From NCBI RefSeq assembly GCF_028765345.1, contig NZ_JARAJZ010000010.1, positions 62,001 through 126,000 of the forward strand: 64,000 nt of DNA, written 5' to 3'. This document shows positions 28,940-38,488 of the stretch, piece after piece. The first letter of the stretch is position 1, and every line of letters begins with the position of its first letter. The DNA is from Sporolactobacillus sp. CQH2019. Its GTDB lineage: Bacteria > Bacillota > Bacilli > Bacillales > Sporolactobacillaceae. The notes below the pieces were generated by a model that was not told the origin of the DNA, made no database searches, and saw only the letters and a list, made by a program, of their open reading frames with translations. The position numbers and the translations under genes are program-made.

Positions 28940-29713
28940 ATGAATGGTCAAATGTATCAGATTTGCTGTATTACTGCAGCAGTAAAAAAAGCATTAAAAG
29001 AGAAATCCGTACTATCATATACTCCGCTTAAATATGAAAATAGGGTTGAATTTCAGTTTCTGCCGGAAAAGAAACTGTTCAGTACGAAGAAATACAAAGC
29101 AGAAGATGCATCGGCATGGTATAAATATTGCTTAAAAAAAGGGCTCCGGGATATTAAATTTCTTGCTCCCGTTGCCGTTCAGGACCGCAATCTTCTTGGT
29201 TTTTCAAATACAACACAAAGCTCTATAGTATGTTTTTACAGAGGAAGCAAAGTGACTTATTTTACTGCAAACTGGGAATTTGATTCCGCCCAAAAGGCAT
29301 GGAATATTCTTTATACGGAACAAGAATGGAATAAAGCTCCTAAGGGAAAACCGCATTTTGAAAATAATAGCGACAGTTTCAAAAGTGTTTTAACCGAAAT
29401 AAAGGAATTTGCTCAAAGGATTGATTGTGACAGTTTTGCCGAAGTGTTTCAAAAGGCTCTCGACATTTTGTTAGGTTCGACTGATTATACTGACATCAAA
29501 TATAATAGGCCCCTTCCGGGAATCCCAAAACAAAATCTACATCTTTTTGAGGCGGCCAGTACTGCCGATGTTTTTGGCGCAATGGGTTCCTGGAACGACA
29601 GTCCGCCATATATGGCATATAAAAAAGGGATGGATAAAGAGTACGATTCTTTATCCGCTGAATTGCTCAAACAAGTCAGACTCGCAATGTTATATGCAAT
29701 TAATGAATGGTAA
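28940..29713 (+). CDS. Hypothetical protein
   Basis: 257 residues starting MNGQMYQICCITAAVKKALK, with a GGATGAGAA box upstream. The protein is soluble, with no signal peptide or membrane helix. Segments such as WYKYCLKKGLRDIKFLAP and a C-terminal helical region ending LLKQVRLAMLYAINEW look like a folded enzyme or structural protein. No catalytic motif was recognised. It is followed by a pseudogene region, so it may itself be part of decaying accessory DNA, though its frame is intact. Confidence 0.6.
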   Translation: MNGQMYQICCITAAVKKALKEKSVLSYTPLKYENRVEFQFLPEKKLFSTKKYKAEDASAWYKYCLKKGLRDIKFLAPVAVQDRNLLGFSNTTQSSIVCFYRGSKVTYFTANWEFDSAQKAWNILYTEQEWNKAPKGKPHFENNSDSFKSVLTEIKEFAQRIDCDSFAEVFQKALDILLGSTDYTDIKYNRPLPGIPKQNLHLFEAASTADVFGAMGSWNDSPPYMAYKKGMDKEYDSLSAELLKQVRLAMLYAINEW

Positions 29714-29998
29714 TTTTCTTACCATCAATTTTTGAAAATAAATTCAGACGACTTATCTAAGCTCTATATCTGGCGTATATTTGCAATGATATCACAAACC
29801 GCTTAGCTTCTTGAAATGCAGCGCAAAAAAGATATGTTTAAAATTCTGTTATGCCAAATAAAATTTCTGAACTTAAAGTAATAGTAATTCCCGTAGCTGT
29901 GGGCACCTGTAAAAGAGCGGCGATTGACTGACGTGTCGGCGCAACGCAATGAACTCAAGAGAAAAATCTGGATTTCATCTGTGAGAGGAGACACCCGG

Positions 29999-30398
29999 AT
30001 GGCAGCAAAACAAGAAATACACGGTTTTGCCGTGCGCTGGCTTGAAAAGTATCGCACGAAACGGTAACGGAAGAAGATGTTTCAAAAGGCTTTGCCGAAG
30101 AGTGCTTTTCTCTTGGTTTTGAAATGGACGGCGGTAATTCTTTCATGGAAGCATTCCCGGATACAGGGGCATTTCAGGATTATCGGTCTCTGGATCAAAT
30201 CATCGATCAAGTGCAGACCTTTTGACCTCTGCCATTTTTTCAAAATGGCGGTATATTACTCATTGGTCGTATGGTGACAGCCTGCTTTCGCCGGAGAACA
30301 GGCCCTGGTTCATCATTGCGTTCGCACGTTTGGCATGGCTGGCCGGAACAATCGGCTTGTTTCAAGAGGCCGGGTCTTATCATCAGAATTCAGTATAA
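29999..30398 (+). pseudogene. Frameshifted remnant of a hypothetical protein
   Basis: Three overlapping frames read as one protein broken twice. Frame 1, from ATG 29999, gives MAAKQEIHGFAVRWLEKYR and stops at 30065. Frame 2 continues ETVTEEDVSKGFAEECFSLG to about 30222. Frame 3 continues DLLTSAIFSKWRYITHWSYG and AFARLAWLAGTIGLFQ to the TAA at 30396. Only the three together make a plausible globular protein of about 130 residues. A GAGAGGAG box precedes the start. The family was not named. Two independent indels suggest real decay, or local sequence error. Confidence 0.6.
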
Positions 30399-30590
30399 GT
30401 GTGTTGGATATAAGGACATTAAATTAAAGAGCCGCTCCGTTGCTTGGCATTGGGACGGTCCTTTTCTTACTGAGATATGAAGGCTGAAAACTATCAAGTA
30501 AAATTTGGTATTCAAGAGGATGAACTCGCTTATTTCTTCAAATTGTGATACACTAACAAAATGTAATTTAGTTAAAAAGGCGGGCATAGA

Positions 30591-33455
30591 ATGACACGGC
30601 GTGAAAGAGTTTTAGCATATCTGGAAAAGCGCGCACTGAGTATGGCTCAAAGTGTTACAACTAGCGAAATATCCGAGGCTATCGGTGTGCTTCGCCCGAA
30701 TGTCAGCAGGGAATTAAATCGGCTTGTCAGAGAGGAAAGAATAAAGAAGACAAATGGCCGGCCGGTTCGTTATTTTGTGAATAATGCAGCCGGGAAACGT
30801 AAAAACAGGATACAGCAGAAACCCAACGTCGGGTTTGCAGGGGATGCTCGTATCGCTGATCAAAGCATTAATGAGAAATATACTGCAAATAAGGACGAAG
30901 TGGATGTTTTTAAGAACATGATCGGCAGTCGCGGCAGCCTGAAGAATCAAGTCGAACAGGCTAAAGCAGCTTTGCTTTATCCGCCGCACGGACTGAATAC
31001 GCTGATTATTGGGCCGACAGGATCCGGTAAAACGTATTTCGCTAATAAAATGTATCATTTTGCTCTGGATAGGGAGATCATTTCCAAAAAGGGATTTACT
31101 ATATTCAATTGTGCGGATTATGCACACAATCCGCAGTTATTGATGTCGCATCTGTTTGGCTATGTCAAGGGGGCTTTTACCGGCGCCAACGAGGATAAAG
31201 GCGGCCTGATTCAGGAAGCCGACGGCGGAATACTTTTTCTTGATGAAGTACATCGCCTGCCTCCTGAAGGGCAGGAAATGATTTTTTATTTTATGGATCA
31301 TGGAACGTACAGCCGTTTAGGCGAAACTGCCAAAGTTCATCATGCGGACGTCAGACTTGTTTACGCAACGACTGAAGATCCGGAAAGTTCATTGCTGCAG
31401 ACTTTTGTCCGCCGTATCCCGATCATCATTCAACTGCCGGGCTTTAACCAAAGAAGTGCACGTGAAAAGCTGCAATTATTAGAACAATTATTAACGCTTG
31501 AAGCTAATCGTATTCATAAAAATATTCGTTTAAGTGAGGATGTCGTTCAGGCATTGCTGGGGAGTGTAACCTACGGTAATGTCGGGCAGTTGAAGTCTAA
31601 TATTCAATTAGTGTGTGCTCAAGGTTTCTTAAATAGCATGCATGATAAGGATGAAATTACCCTGCTTTTCAGCCAGCTGCCGCCTAATATCAAAGACGGG
31701 CTTTCCAACCTGGCTAATAATCGGCAGGAACTGGGGAATCTGAGCCGTCTGCTTGAACCGACGATGGTGATCAAGCCCGATGCCAAGCGCGGCCTGCCCG
31801 ACATCGACAGTTATGAACTGCCTTATAATCTGTATGAAATCATCGGTGATAAAGCTGCGCTGCTGAAAGACGAAGGACTGGATCAGGCAGCGATCAATAA
31901 CTTCATTATGACCGATATCAATCTGCATTTAAAATCTTTTTATCGTCAGGGAAAGTTGGAAAAAACAATCAGCAGTCTGAATGAGATCGTTGATCAGGAA
32001 ATTATTGACTTAACAGAGCAGATCCAGCGGCTGCTTCAGGAAAAAGAGAATTATCCGGTCAGGGATAATTTCATTTATGCGATGAGCTTGCACATTAGCT
32101 CTTTTATTAAACGGGTCCAGTCAGGGAAACCGTTGCGCAATATTTCGGCTGATTTGATTTCAATGGTCCATGATTATCCGACCGGACTCAAAATTGCCGA
32201 GCGAGTGAAAGACTTGATCGAGGATCATTATCGATTTCCTATTCCTGAGTCTGAAGTTTATTACATGGCGATCCTTTTGGTCTCTTTAAAATCAGAATCT
32301 AAAACTGGAAAAGTTGGAATCGTTGTGGCAGCCCACGGTAACAGTACCGCATCCTCCATGGTGCAGGTTGTCTCGCAACTGCTGTCTGTCGATAATATTG
32401 CCGCATATGATATGCCGCTTGAAATGAGTCCTAAAGTCGCATTGGACGGCATTGCGTCACAAGTTAAAAATATCGATCAGGGCAACGGCGTTTTACTCTT
32501 GGTCGATATGGGATCTCTCAGTACATTCAGCAGTAAACTGAGAGAGAAAACGAATATCCCTGTCAAAACGATTGATATGGTGACTACGGCGATGGTGCTG
32601 GAAGCAGCCCGCAAAACAGCATTGATCGATAGTGACCTTGAAACAGTGCATCGGGAATTGCGTGAATTTGACGGCTATTCACGAACGATCGGCAAAGTCC
32701 GGAAGAAGAAGAATCCTGTTCAGAAAATATCGGATCAGAGAGCGAAGGCTATTATTGCGATTTGTTCGACTGGTGAGGGAACAGCGAGGAGAATTAAGGA
32801 TCTGTTAGATAAGATATTAGTCGATAATCTGATCGATGATATCACCGTGATCACGGTTTCAGTCGTAAATATGAAAGAGCAAATTGCTAAGATTCAGGAA
32901 AATTATCAAATCGTGGCCACAACCGGTGTTGTGAAACCCAAAGTTTCAGCTCCGTTTGTTTCATTAGAGAATCTGCTGCAGGGCGGCGGCGAGAGTTTTG
33001 TCAGTCTGATTGAAGAAATAAACAACAATCATACGGCACGTGAAACAGAGACTCTGGAACATTCGGAGTTGTTAACGGAAGAAATGAGTCGGAAATATTT
33101 GGGACAGTACTTTACATTCATTAACCCCGCAAAAATTGTAAGGATATTGTGGAATTATTGCGATTTTATTCAGCAGCGCAGTCAGTCCAGAATGTCAAAT
33201 GCTTTCAGAATTAGTTTGATCATGCATATGGCAGGGGCGCTTGAGCGTTATCTGACCCGCTCGGAAATGAGCGTCGATGAGCAGAGGCTGTCCAGAGTCA
33301 GAACGGAAAAACTATTTCCTATCGTTAAACAGGCGAATGAGTTTCTGAATGAAACACTTAATATCAATCTTTCAGATACAGAAACGTATTATATCGTCGA
33401 ATTATTTAACACAGAAAAAGAGAAAACGACACACAAAACAATTGACACACTATGA
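30591..33455 (+). CDS. levR: LevR/ManR sigma-54-dependent PTS-controlled activator
   Basis: 954 residues. Order: winged helix (residues 1-65), AAA+ sigma-54 activator domain with Walker A GPTGSGKT at 141-148, GAFTGA at 194-199 and Walker B LFLDE near 218, then PRD1, an EIIA-Man-like domain (VAAHGNSTASS), an EIIB-like domain (AICSTGEGTARR) and PRD2. It activates sigma-54 polymerase at a -24/-12 promoter and is modulated by PTS phosphorylation of the PRD and EII-like domains. It lies just upstream of a mannose-class PTS operon with such a promoter, its obvious target. Its terminator overlaps its own stop codon. Confidence 0.95.
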   Translation: MTRRERVLAYLEKRALSMAQSVTTSEISEAIGVLRPNVSRELNRLVREERIKKTNGRPVRYFVNNAAGKRKNRIQQKPNVGFAGDARIADQSINEKYTANKDEVDVFKNMIGSRGSLKNQVEQAKAALLYPPHGLNTLIIGPTGSGKTYFANKMYHFALDREIISKKGFTIFNCADYAHNPQLLMSHLFGYVKGAFTGANEDKGGLIQEADGGILFLDEVHRLPPEGQEMIFYFMDHGTYSRLGETAKVHHADVRLVYATTEDPESSLLQTFVRRIPIIIQLPGFNQRSAREKLQLLEQLLTLEANRIHKNIRLSEDVVQALLGSVTYGNVGQLKSNIQLVCAQGFLNSMHDKDEITLLFSQLPPNIKDGLSNLANNRQELGNLSRLLEPTMVIKPDAKRGLPDIDSYELPYNLYEIIGDKAALLKDEGLDQAAINNFIMTDINLHLKSFYRQGKLEKTISSLNEIVDQEIIDLTEQIQRLLQEKENYPVRDNFIYAMSLHISSFIKRVQSGKPLRNISADLISMVHDYPTGLKIAERVKDLIEDHYRFPIPESEVYYMAILLVSLKSESKTGKVGIVVAAHGNSTASSMVQVVSQLLSVDNIAAYDMPLEMSPKVALDGIASQVKNIDQGNGVLLLVDMGSLSTFSSKLREKTNIPVKTIDMVTTAMVLEAARKTALIDSDLETVHRELREFDGYSRTIGKVRKKKNPVQKISDQRAKAIIAICSTGEGTARRIKDLLDKILVDNLIDDITVITVSVVNMKEQIAKIQENYQIVATTGVVKPKVSAPFVSLENLLQGGGESFVSLIEEINNNHTARETETLEHSELLTEEMSRKYLGQYFTFINPAKIVRILWNYCDFIQQRSQSRMSNAFRISLIMHMAGALERYLTRSEMSVDEQRLSRVRTEKLFPIVKQANEFLNETLNINLSDTETYYIVELFNTEKEKTTHKTIDTL

Positions 33456-33473
33456 AAGTGTGTCAATTGTTTT
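33435..33473 (+). terminator. Strong terminator overlapping the levR stop codon
   Basis: Arms 33435-33450 and 33458-33473 pair perfectly over 16 bases with a 7-base loop that contains the stop TGA, followed by T residues. It should prevent levR transcription from running into the sigma-54 operon. Confidence 0.88.
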
Positions 33474-33526
33474 TTTATCAGCGGAGAAAACCGGTTGTAC
33501 CAGCTCTTTTATATGACACACAAAAA

Positions 33527-33542
33527 TGGCACGTAATTTGCT
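33527..33542 (+). promoter_or_regulatory. Sigma-54 (RpoN) -24/-12 promoter
   Basis: TGGCACGTAATTTGCT matches the consensus TGGCAC-N5-TTGC, with GG at 33528-33529 and GC at 33540-33541 separated by exactly 10 bases. The transcript should start near 33553, upstream of the PTS operon. LevR, encoded immediately upstream, is the expected activator. Confidence 0.9.
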
Positions 33543-33706
33543 TAGGGTAAAGTGTGGTTGTTCTCTGAGACGTTTGTGCCCTTCGTAATTTGAAACCCGA
33601 ATCATGAAAGCGTTATGGCGTACTCAGGGTGATGTACTTAGATGACTTACTTGGCGAAGGTGGAGGGTGATAGTGGCTGTTTTGGCAGCACTGGAAATGA
33701 TGGTGA

Positions 33707-34210
33707 ATGGTTATGACGATGGATGTTCGTTTATTACGTATTGACAGCCGCCTGCTGCATGGACAGGTTACGACTAACTGGGCTAAAACTCTCCATGTGA
33801 ATCGGATCTTGGTTGTGTCGGATCGTGTGGCGCGCGATCTGATCCGCAAGACATTGATTGTGCAAGCCGCACCTCTTGGAATCAGGGCAAATGTCATCAC
33901 GGTGGAGAAAATGATAAGACTCTATCATGATCCGCGTTTTGACGTTTTGAAACCTATGATTCTGGTTGAGGATCCGGTTGATGCAAAATCTGTTGTCGAA
34001 GGCGGCATAAAGATTGATTCTATCAATATTGGTGCCATTAGTTTTGACAATACACGGGTAATGGTTACCGATACGATAGCTGTTAATGCAGCCGATGTGG
34101 AAGCTTTCAAGTGGTTTCATGACCGCGGTATCAGGCTTGATGTCCGCAAGGTTTCCAATGATAGTTCTAAAAATCTTTGGAAATCGCTTTCCGAAAAAGG
34201 CTTGGTGTAA
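33707..34210 (+). CDS. Stand-alone PTS mannose-family EIIB
   Basis: About 165 residues; the start is ATG 33707 or 33713. It is a EIIB(Man) domain with the phosphorylated His in IDSRLLHGQV and the family blocks VVSDRVARDL and VEGGIKIDSINIG. It resembles the EIIB half of the IIAB protein encoded next but is clearly diverged. It is the first gene after the sigma-54 promoter, so the operon carries two EIIB domains. It could give a second phosphotransfer route, or act on LevR as a regulatory partner. There is no obvious Shine-Dalgarno better than GATGGTG. Confidence 0.88.
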   Translation: MVMTMDVRLLRIDSRLLHGQVTTNWAKTLHVNRILVVSDRVARDLIRKTLIVQAAPLGIRANVITVEKMIRLYHDPRFDVLKPMILVEDPVDAKSVVEGGIKIDSINIGAISFDNTRVMVTDTIAVNAADVEAFKWFHDRGIRLDVRKVSNDSSKNLWKSLSEKGLV

Positions 34211-34396
34211 ATCAAACAATTTTTAGATTTTCTGCATGCTTTGCTGCGTTCTTCCCTGACCATGAAAGGTGGTGAGAAGCGTTTCGGCGCGGCAAATCGG
34301 TCCGGTATGTTGTTTCAATTTTTTAAAGTGATAACAGAACTGGATGCTTTAGTTCATGTACTAAAGCAAAAATATTGATATAGGAGGTATTAAACA

Positions 34397-35374
34397 ATGG
34401 TTGGTATTATCCTAGCAAGCCACGGCGGTTTTGCTGAAGGCATTTTCCAATCCGGCTCAATGATTTTTGGAGAGCAGGAGAATGTCAAAGCTGTTACTTT
34501 AATGCCAAACGAGGGTCCTAATGACGTTAAGGCAAAGATGAAAGAAGCCATTGCCTCTTTCGACGATCAGGAAGAAGTCCTGTTTTTAGTCGATCTTTGG
34601 GGCGGTACACCTTTCAACCAAGCCAACAGCTTGTTTGAAGAGCACAAAGACAAATGGGCAATCGTTGCTGGCATGAACTTACCGATGTTGATCGAAGCAT
34701 ATGCTTCACGTTCATCAATGAACACAGCGCGTGAAATTGCTGCGCATATTCTTGGCACAGCTAAAGATGGGGTCAAAATAAGACCTGAAGAATTGGAGCC
34801 GGCCAAGGCAACCGCTGCAGCCGCTGCTCAACAATCAAAGAAAGGCGCTCCCGGTAAATTTAAATACGTGTTAGCACGTATCGACTCTCGTTTACTTCAT
34901 GGACAAGTAGCGACCGCCTGGACCAAAACGACACAGCCTACACGTATCATCGTTGTATCTGATGCAGTGGCCAAGGATGACCTTCGTAAAAAATTGATCC
35001 AGCAGGCCGCTCCGCCAGGCGTTAAAGCACATGTTGTTCCCGTTGAGCAAATGATCAGACTTGCGAAAGATGATCAGCACTTCGGCGGCCAGCGCGCGCT
35101 GCTCCTTTTTGAAAATCCGCAGGATGCACTTCAGGCGGTTGAAGGCGGCGTTCCATTGAAGACAATCAACGTTGGTTCTATGGCGCACTCAGTTGGTAAA
35201 GTTCAGCCGAACAAGGTACTGGCCTTTGACCAGAATGATATTGATACGTTTGCTAAGTTAAAAGAAGCCGGTGTGGACTTTGATGTACGTAAGGTTCCAG
35301 CCGATTCGAAAGCCGACATGGATGAAATCATCAAGAGAGCCCAGGATGAGTTAAATAAAATAAGACACTCTTAA
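34397..35374 (+). CDS. manX: PTS mannose-family EIIAB
   Basis: 325 residues. The EIIA domain (1-130) has phosphorylated His9 in ASHGGFAEG. An Ala-rich linker (TAAAAAQQSKKGAP) joins it to EIIB, with His168 in IDSRLLHGQVATAW. It passes phosphate from HPr through EIIA and EIIB to the sugar carried by IIC/IID. AGGAGG precedes the ATG. The gene is 187 bases after the stand-alone EIIB and 30 bases before IIC. Mannose, glucose or fructose is the likely substrate; the sequence alone cannot choose. Confidence 0.94.
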   Translation: MVGIILASHGGFAEGIFQSGSMIFGEQENVKAVTLMPNEGPNDVKAKMKEAIASFDDQEEVLFLVDLWGGTPFNQANSLFEEHKDKWAIVAGMNLPMLIEAYASRSSMNTAREIAAHILGTAKDGVKIRPEELEPAKATAAAAAQQSKKGAPGKFKYVLARIDSRLLHGQVATAWTKTTQPTRIIVVSDAVAKDDLRKKLIQQAAPPGVKAHVVPVEQMIRLAKDDQHFGGQRALLLFENPQDALQAVEGGVPLKTINVGSMAHSVGKVQPNKVLAFDQNDIDTFAKLKEAGVDFDVRKVPADSKADMDEIIKRAQDELNKIRHS

Positions 35375-35403
35375 GTATCAGGAGAAAAGGAGGATTACCA
35401 ATT

Positions 35404-36213
35404 ATGGATTTGAATGTTATTCAAATAATATTAGTCGCTATCATAGCATTTCTTGCCGGTATGGAAGGAATCCTGGATGAATTTCAATTCCACCAGCCGA
35501 TCGTCGCCTGTACGTTAATCGGCTTAGTTACAGGAAACCTGGTCCCCTGCCTTATCTTAGGCGGTACGCTTCAAATGATTGCGCTGGGCTGGGCAAATAT
35601 CGGTGCCGCTGTAGCGCCTGATGCCGCATTGGCTTCAGTTGCATCTGCAATTATTTTAGTTCTCAGCGGGCAAGGCAGTGCCGGTGTATCTTCTGCGATT
35701 GCGATTGCCATTCCGCTTGCCGTTGCCGGTTTATTATTAACCATCATCGCCCGTACGATTGCGACCGCATTTGTACACTTTATGGATGCTGCGGCTAATG
35801 AAGGAAACTTCAGGAAAGTTGAATTATGGCACATCATCGCTATCTGCATGCAAGGGGTACGTATTGCCATCCCGGCTGCATTAATTTTAGCCGTTGGTGC
35901 CGGCCCTGTTAAGGCTTTACTGGCGTCTATGCCGACATGGCTGACAGCCGGATTGGCCATCGGCGGCGGCATGGTCGTAGCTGTTGGTTATGCAATGGTT
36001 ATTAACATGATGGCGACAAGAGAAGTATGGCCATTCTTCGCGATTGGTTTTGTATTAGCGACGATTTCACAAATCACACTTATCGGCCTTGGTGCTATCG
36101 GTGTTGGCCTTGCCCTTATCTATTTAGCGCTTTCCAAACGGGGCGGCGGTTCAGGTAATGGCGGAAACTCAAACACTGGTGATCCGCTAGGCGATATTAT
36201 TGATAATTACTGA
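35404..36213 (+). CDS. manY: PTS mannose-family EIIC membrane subunit
   Basis: 269 residues with about seven hydrophobic segments and the IIC-Man signature LIGLVTGNLVPCLILGGTLQ. It forms the membrane channel together with IID. A Gly/Ser/Asn-rich tail (GGGSGNGGNSNTG) ends the protein. An AGGAGG-like box precedes the ATG. The next gene begins 16 bases after its stop, as usual for IIC-IID pairs. Confidence 0.94.
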   Translation: MDLNVIQIILVAIIAFLAGMEGILDEFQFHQPIVACTLIGLVTGNLVPCLILGGTLQMIALGWANIGAAVAPDAALASVASAIILVLSGQGSAGVSSAIAIAIPLAVAGLLLTIIARTIATAFVHFMDAAANEGNFRKVELWHIIAICMQGVRIAIPAALILAVGAGPVKALLASMPTWLTAGLAIGGGMVVAVGYAMVINMMATREVWPFFAIGFVLATISQITLIGLGAIGVGLALIYLALSKRGGGSGNGGNSNTGDPLGDIIDNY

Positions 36214-36229
36214 GAAGGAGGGGGACAAA

Positions 36230-37141
36230 ATGGCAGAAAAACTGAAACTATCAAAGAAAGATCGTCTGTCTGTTTGCTGGCGTTCAACATTCATTCAGGG
36301 TTCCTGGAACTATGAACGGATGCAAAACGGTGGCTGGGTATACTCACTGATTCCCGCAATCAAAAAATTGTATAAATCTAAAGAAGATCGTTCGGCCGCG
36401 CTGAAACGTCACCTGGAATTCTTTAATACGCACCCTTATCTGGCGTCGCCTGTCCTTGGTGTTACTTTAGCGCTTGAAGAAGACCGCGCCAATGGTGCGC
36501 CGGTTGACGACGTAACCATTCAAGGGGTTAAGGTCGGTATGATGGGGCCTTTTGCAGGTATCGGCGATCCGGTCTTCTGGTTCACGGTCAGACCTATCCT
36601 GGGTGCGCTGGGGGCTTCTCTGGCGATGACCGGCAACATACTCGGACCGATTATTTTCTTCTTAGGATGGAATATCATTCGTATGGCCTTCATGTGGTAT
36701 ACACAGGAATTCGGCTACAAAGCCGGTACGAGAATTACTGAAGATTTATCCGGAGGATTGCTTCAGGATATTACTAAAGGTGCATCAATCCTTGGTATGT
36801 TCATCCTTGGTGCATTGGTCAACCGCTGGGTAGCTGTAAAATTCACGCCGGTTGTCTCTCAAGTGAAGCTTTCTAAGGGTGCCTATATTGATTGGAACAG
36901 TTTACCTGCCGGAGCGCAGGGAATTAAAACTGCGCTGGAACAGCAAGCCTCCGGTCTTTCGCTGGACGCGACGAAAATAACGACTTTGCAGAACAACTTG
37001 GATAGCTTAATTCCCGGCTTAGCTGGACTGGCATTAACATTTCTCTGCATGTGGCTGCTTAAGAAGAAAGTTTCTCCAATCATTATGATTCTTGGGTTGT
37101 TCGTGGTCGGTATCGTCTTCCACTTAATCAACTTAATGTAA
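36230..37141 (+). CDS. manZ: PTS mannose-family EIID membrane subunit
   Basis: About 303 residues from ATG 36230 (AAGGAGGGGG upstream); an ATG at 36200 would overlap the IIC gene and lacks a binding site. The signature WNYERMQNGGWVYSLIPAIKKLY is followed by GPFAGIGDPVFW, and the C-terminal helices are ALTFLCMWLL and IMILGLFVVGIVFHLINLM. It forms the transport complex with IIC. The domain HLEFFNTHPYL is a conserved IID block. Confidence 0.94.
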   Translation: MAEKLKLSKKDRLSVCWRSTFIQGSWNYERMQNGGWVYSLIPAIKKLYKSKEDRSAALKRHLEFFNTHPYLASPVLGVTLALEEDRANGAPVDDVTIQGVKVGMMGPFAGIGDPVFWFTVRPILGALGASLAMTGNILGPIIFFLGWNIIRMAFMWYTQEFGYKAGTRITEDLSGGLLQDITKGASILGMFILGALVNRWVAVKFTPVVSQVKLSKGAYIDWNSLPAGAQGIKTALEQQASGLSLDATKITTLQNNLDSLIPGLAGLALTFLCMWLLKKKVSPIIMILGLFVVGIVFHLINLM

Positions 37142-37196
37142 TTGTGTGTAATTTAGTATACATGTCACAGCTAATTGATTTATTCTAATCTACTTG

Positions 37197-37220
37197 ATCG
37201 CTCGGGAATACCCGGGCGAT
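37197..37220 (+). promoter_or_regulatory. Hairpin between EIID and ManO
   Basis: ATCGCTCGGG and CCCGGGCGAT pair over 10 positions (one G-T) around an AATA loop. No T-run follows, so it is more likely an RNA-processing or attenuation element setting lower ManO expression than a full terminator. Confidence 0.45.
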
Positions 37221-37285
37221 ATTGCTTAATTATAGGAAAAAAAGTATGATAAATAAATATGACTAAAAGGAATGGAGCAAAGAAA

Positions 37286-37669
37286 ATGGTTCAATCCATT
37301 AATACCAAAGTCGATTTTGTAACCGATGCGACCTCTTTTATGGGACTGACTGATTATGGTAAAATCATGATTGGCGATAAAGGATTTGAGTTTTATAATG
37401 ACCGGGATACTCGAAAATACATCCAGATCCCCTGGGATGAACTCGATTATGTCGTTGCTTCAGTTATGTTCAGGGGCAAGTGGATTCCCCGCTATGCAAT
37501 ACGAACGAAGAAAAATGGAACCTACTCTTTTTCTTCTAAACATCCGAAAAAAGTTTTGCGTGCAATCCGTAAATATGTTAATCCGGAACGGATGGTTAAA
37601 TCGCTGACGTTCTTCCAAGTCCTCAAGCGCGGCCTGAAATTCAAGCTTGGCCGAAAAAGAAGTAATTAA
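37286..37669 (+). CDS. manO: ManO / DUF956 family protein
   Basis: About 127 residues from ATG 37286 (GGAATGGAGC upstream); an ATG at 37259 is in frame but weaker. The sequence (DATSFMGLTDYGKIMIGDKG, FYNDRD, IPWDELDYVVASVMF) matches the DUF956 family, which in Listeria, lactobacilli and bacilli closes mannose-PTS operons. It is thought to influence operon expression or transporter activity; its biochemical role is not settled. The basic C-terminus (RGLKFKLGRKRSN) could bind membrane or RNA. Confidence 0.85.
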   Translation: MVQSINTKVDFVTDATSFMGLTDYGKIMIGDKGFEFYNDRDTRKYIQIPWDELDYVVASVMFRGKWIPRYAIRTKKNGTYSFSSKHPKKVLRAIRKYVNPERMVKSLTFFQVLKRGLKFKLGRKRSN

Positions 37670-37927
37670 TGTCCTGCAGCGGACATTTGCGAAGACTATC
37701 CATTACCGTCAGCCGAAAATTTTTCTTACAGAAAGCTTTAAAAACTCATGGCTGTTGTCGTGAATGATTTCTTTCTAAGTAAATAAATGAGTGTTTTCAG
37801 CCAAGTTCGCATCAAAATCGGATAGTATAGATCAAGTAAATTTTAAGGAAATATTGTTTTTTAGAGATTATGAACACCATGCTTGTCATTTGTTTTAAAA
37901 TTACTTTGAAGGTCAGGAAGAGAGTGT

Positions 37928-38227
37928 ATGTTTGGAATTGTTGAGGTAAAAGAAAGGCACAATATTCAATATTATTTTGCGGACGTCATGATTGTGAGCA
38001 ATCGTTTTCTATTGATCAATTCTTTGGACCAGGACTTAAAACCTTTTAAAGAACAAATAAATTTATTAAAGATAATGGATAGCATTCGAGTGTCGTTTGT
38101 TGATCAAATAAAAACTTTAGCATTTACTTTACAGGAAATTCAATATTTATTCACGGATTCAGGCGAGGCACTGGCGACTTACATTGAAAAGGAGATCAAA
38201 AGAATAAAAAGAGAGGCTCTGTCTTAG
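37928..38227 (+). CDS. Hypothetical protein, 99 residues
   Basis: A short soluble protein starting MFGIVEVKERHNIQYYF, with a moderate AGGAAGAGAG box upstream. The C-terminus is strongly basic (KEIKRIKREALS). No family was recognised. It sits downstream of the mannose operon across about 260 bases of AT-rich sequence. Codon use resembles neighbouring genes, so a real gene is likely but not certain. Confidence 0.45.
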   Translation: MFGIVEVKERHNIQYYFADVMIVSNRFLLINSLDQDLKPFKEQINLLKIMDSIRVSFVDQIKTLAFTLQEIQYLFTDSGEALATYIEKEIKRIKREALS

Positions 38228-38440
38228 TTCCATTGTCTGGGAGATTGATGCTTTGTGTGGAGAAATTAAAAAAAAGGGGAAAACTGAGGCTTTGTGAATT
38301 AAGTGTTCAAAAAGCGGCGGAAAAATGATAGAAATCCCAATAATTATTTCCGGCATTGAAAAAATGATGATTTGCTTTTAACTTTATCCTAAAACAGAAA
38401 AACGTTCTGAATTACTTTTTCTGCCGGAAACACTCTGTGT

Positions 38441-38480
38441 GCACATTGAATGTTCACGTTTACTTACAAGAAAATAAAAA
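38441..38480 (+). repeat. Imperfect direct repeat, copy 2
   Basis: This 40-base segment matches 17746-17785 at 35 of 40 positions (shared GAATGTTCA and ACAAGAAAATAAAAA). It lies at the edge of the decayed gene described at 38489-38785. Confidence 0.55.
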
Positions 38481-38488
38481 TTTTTTAT

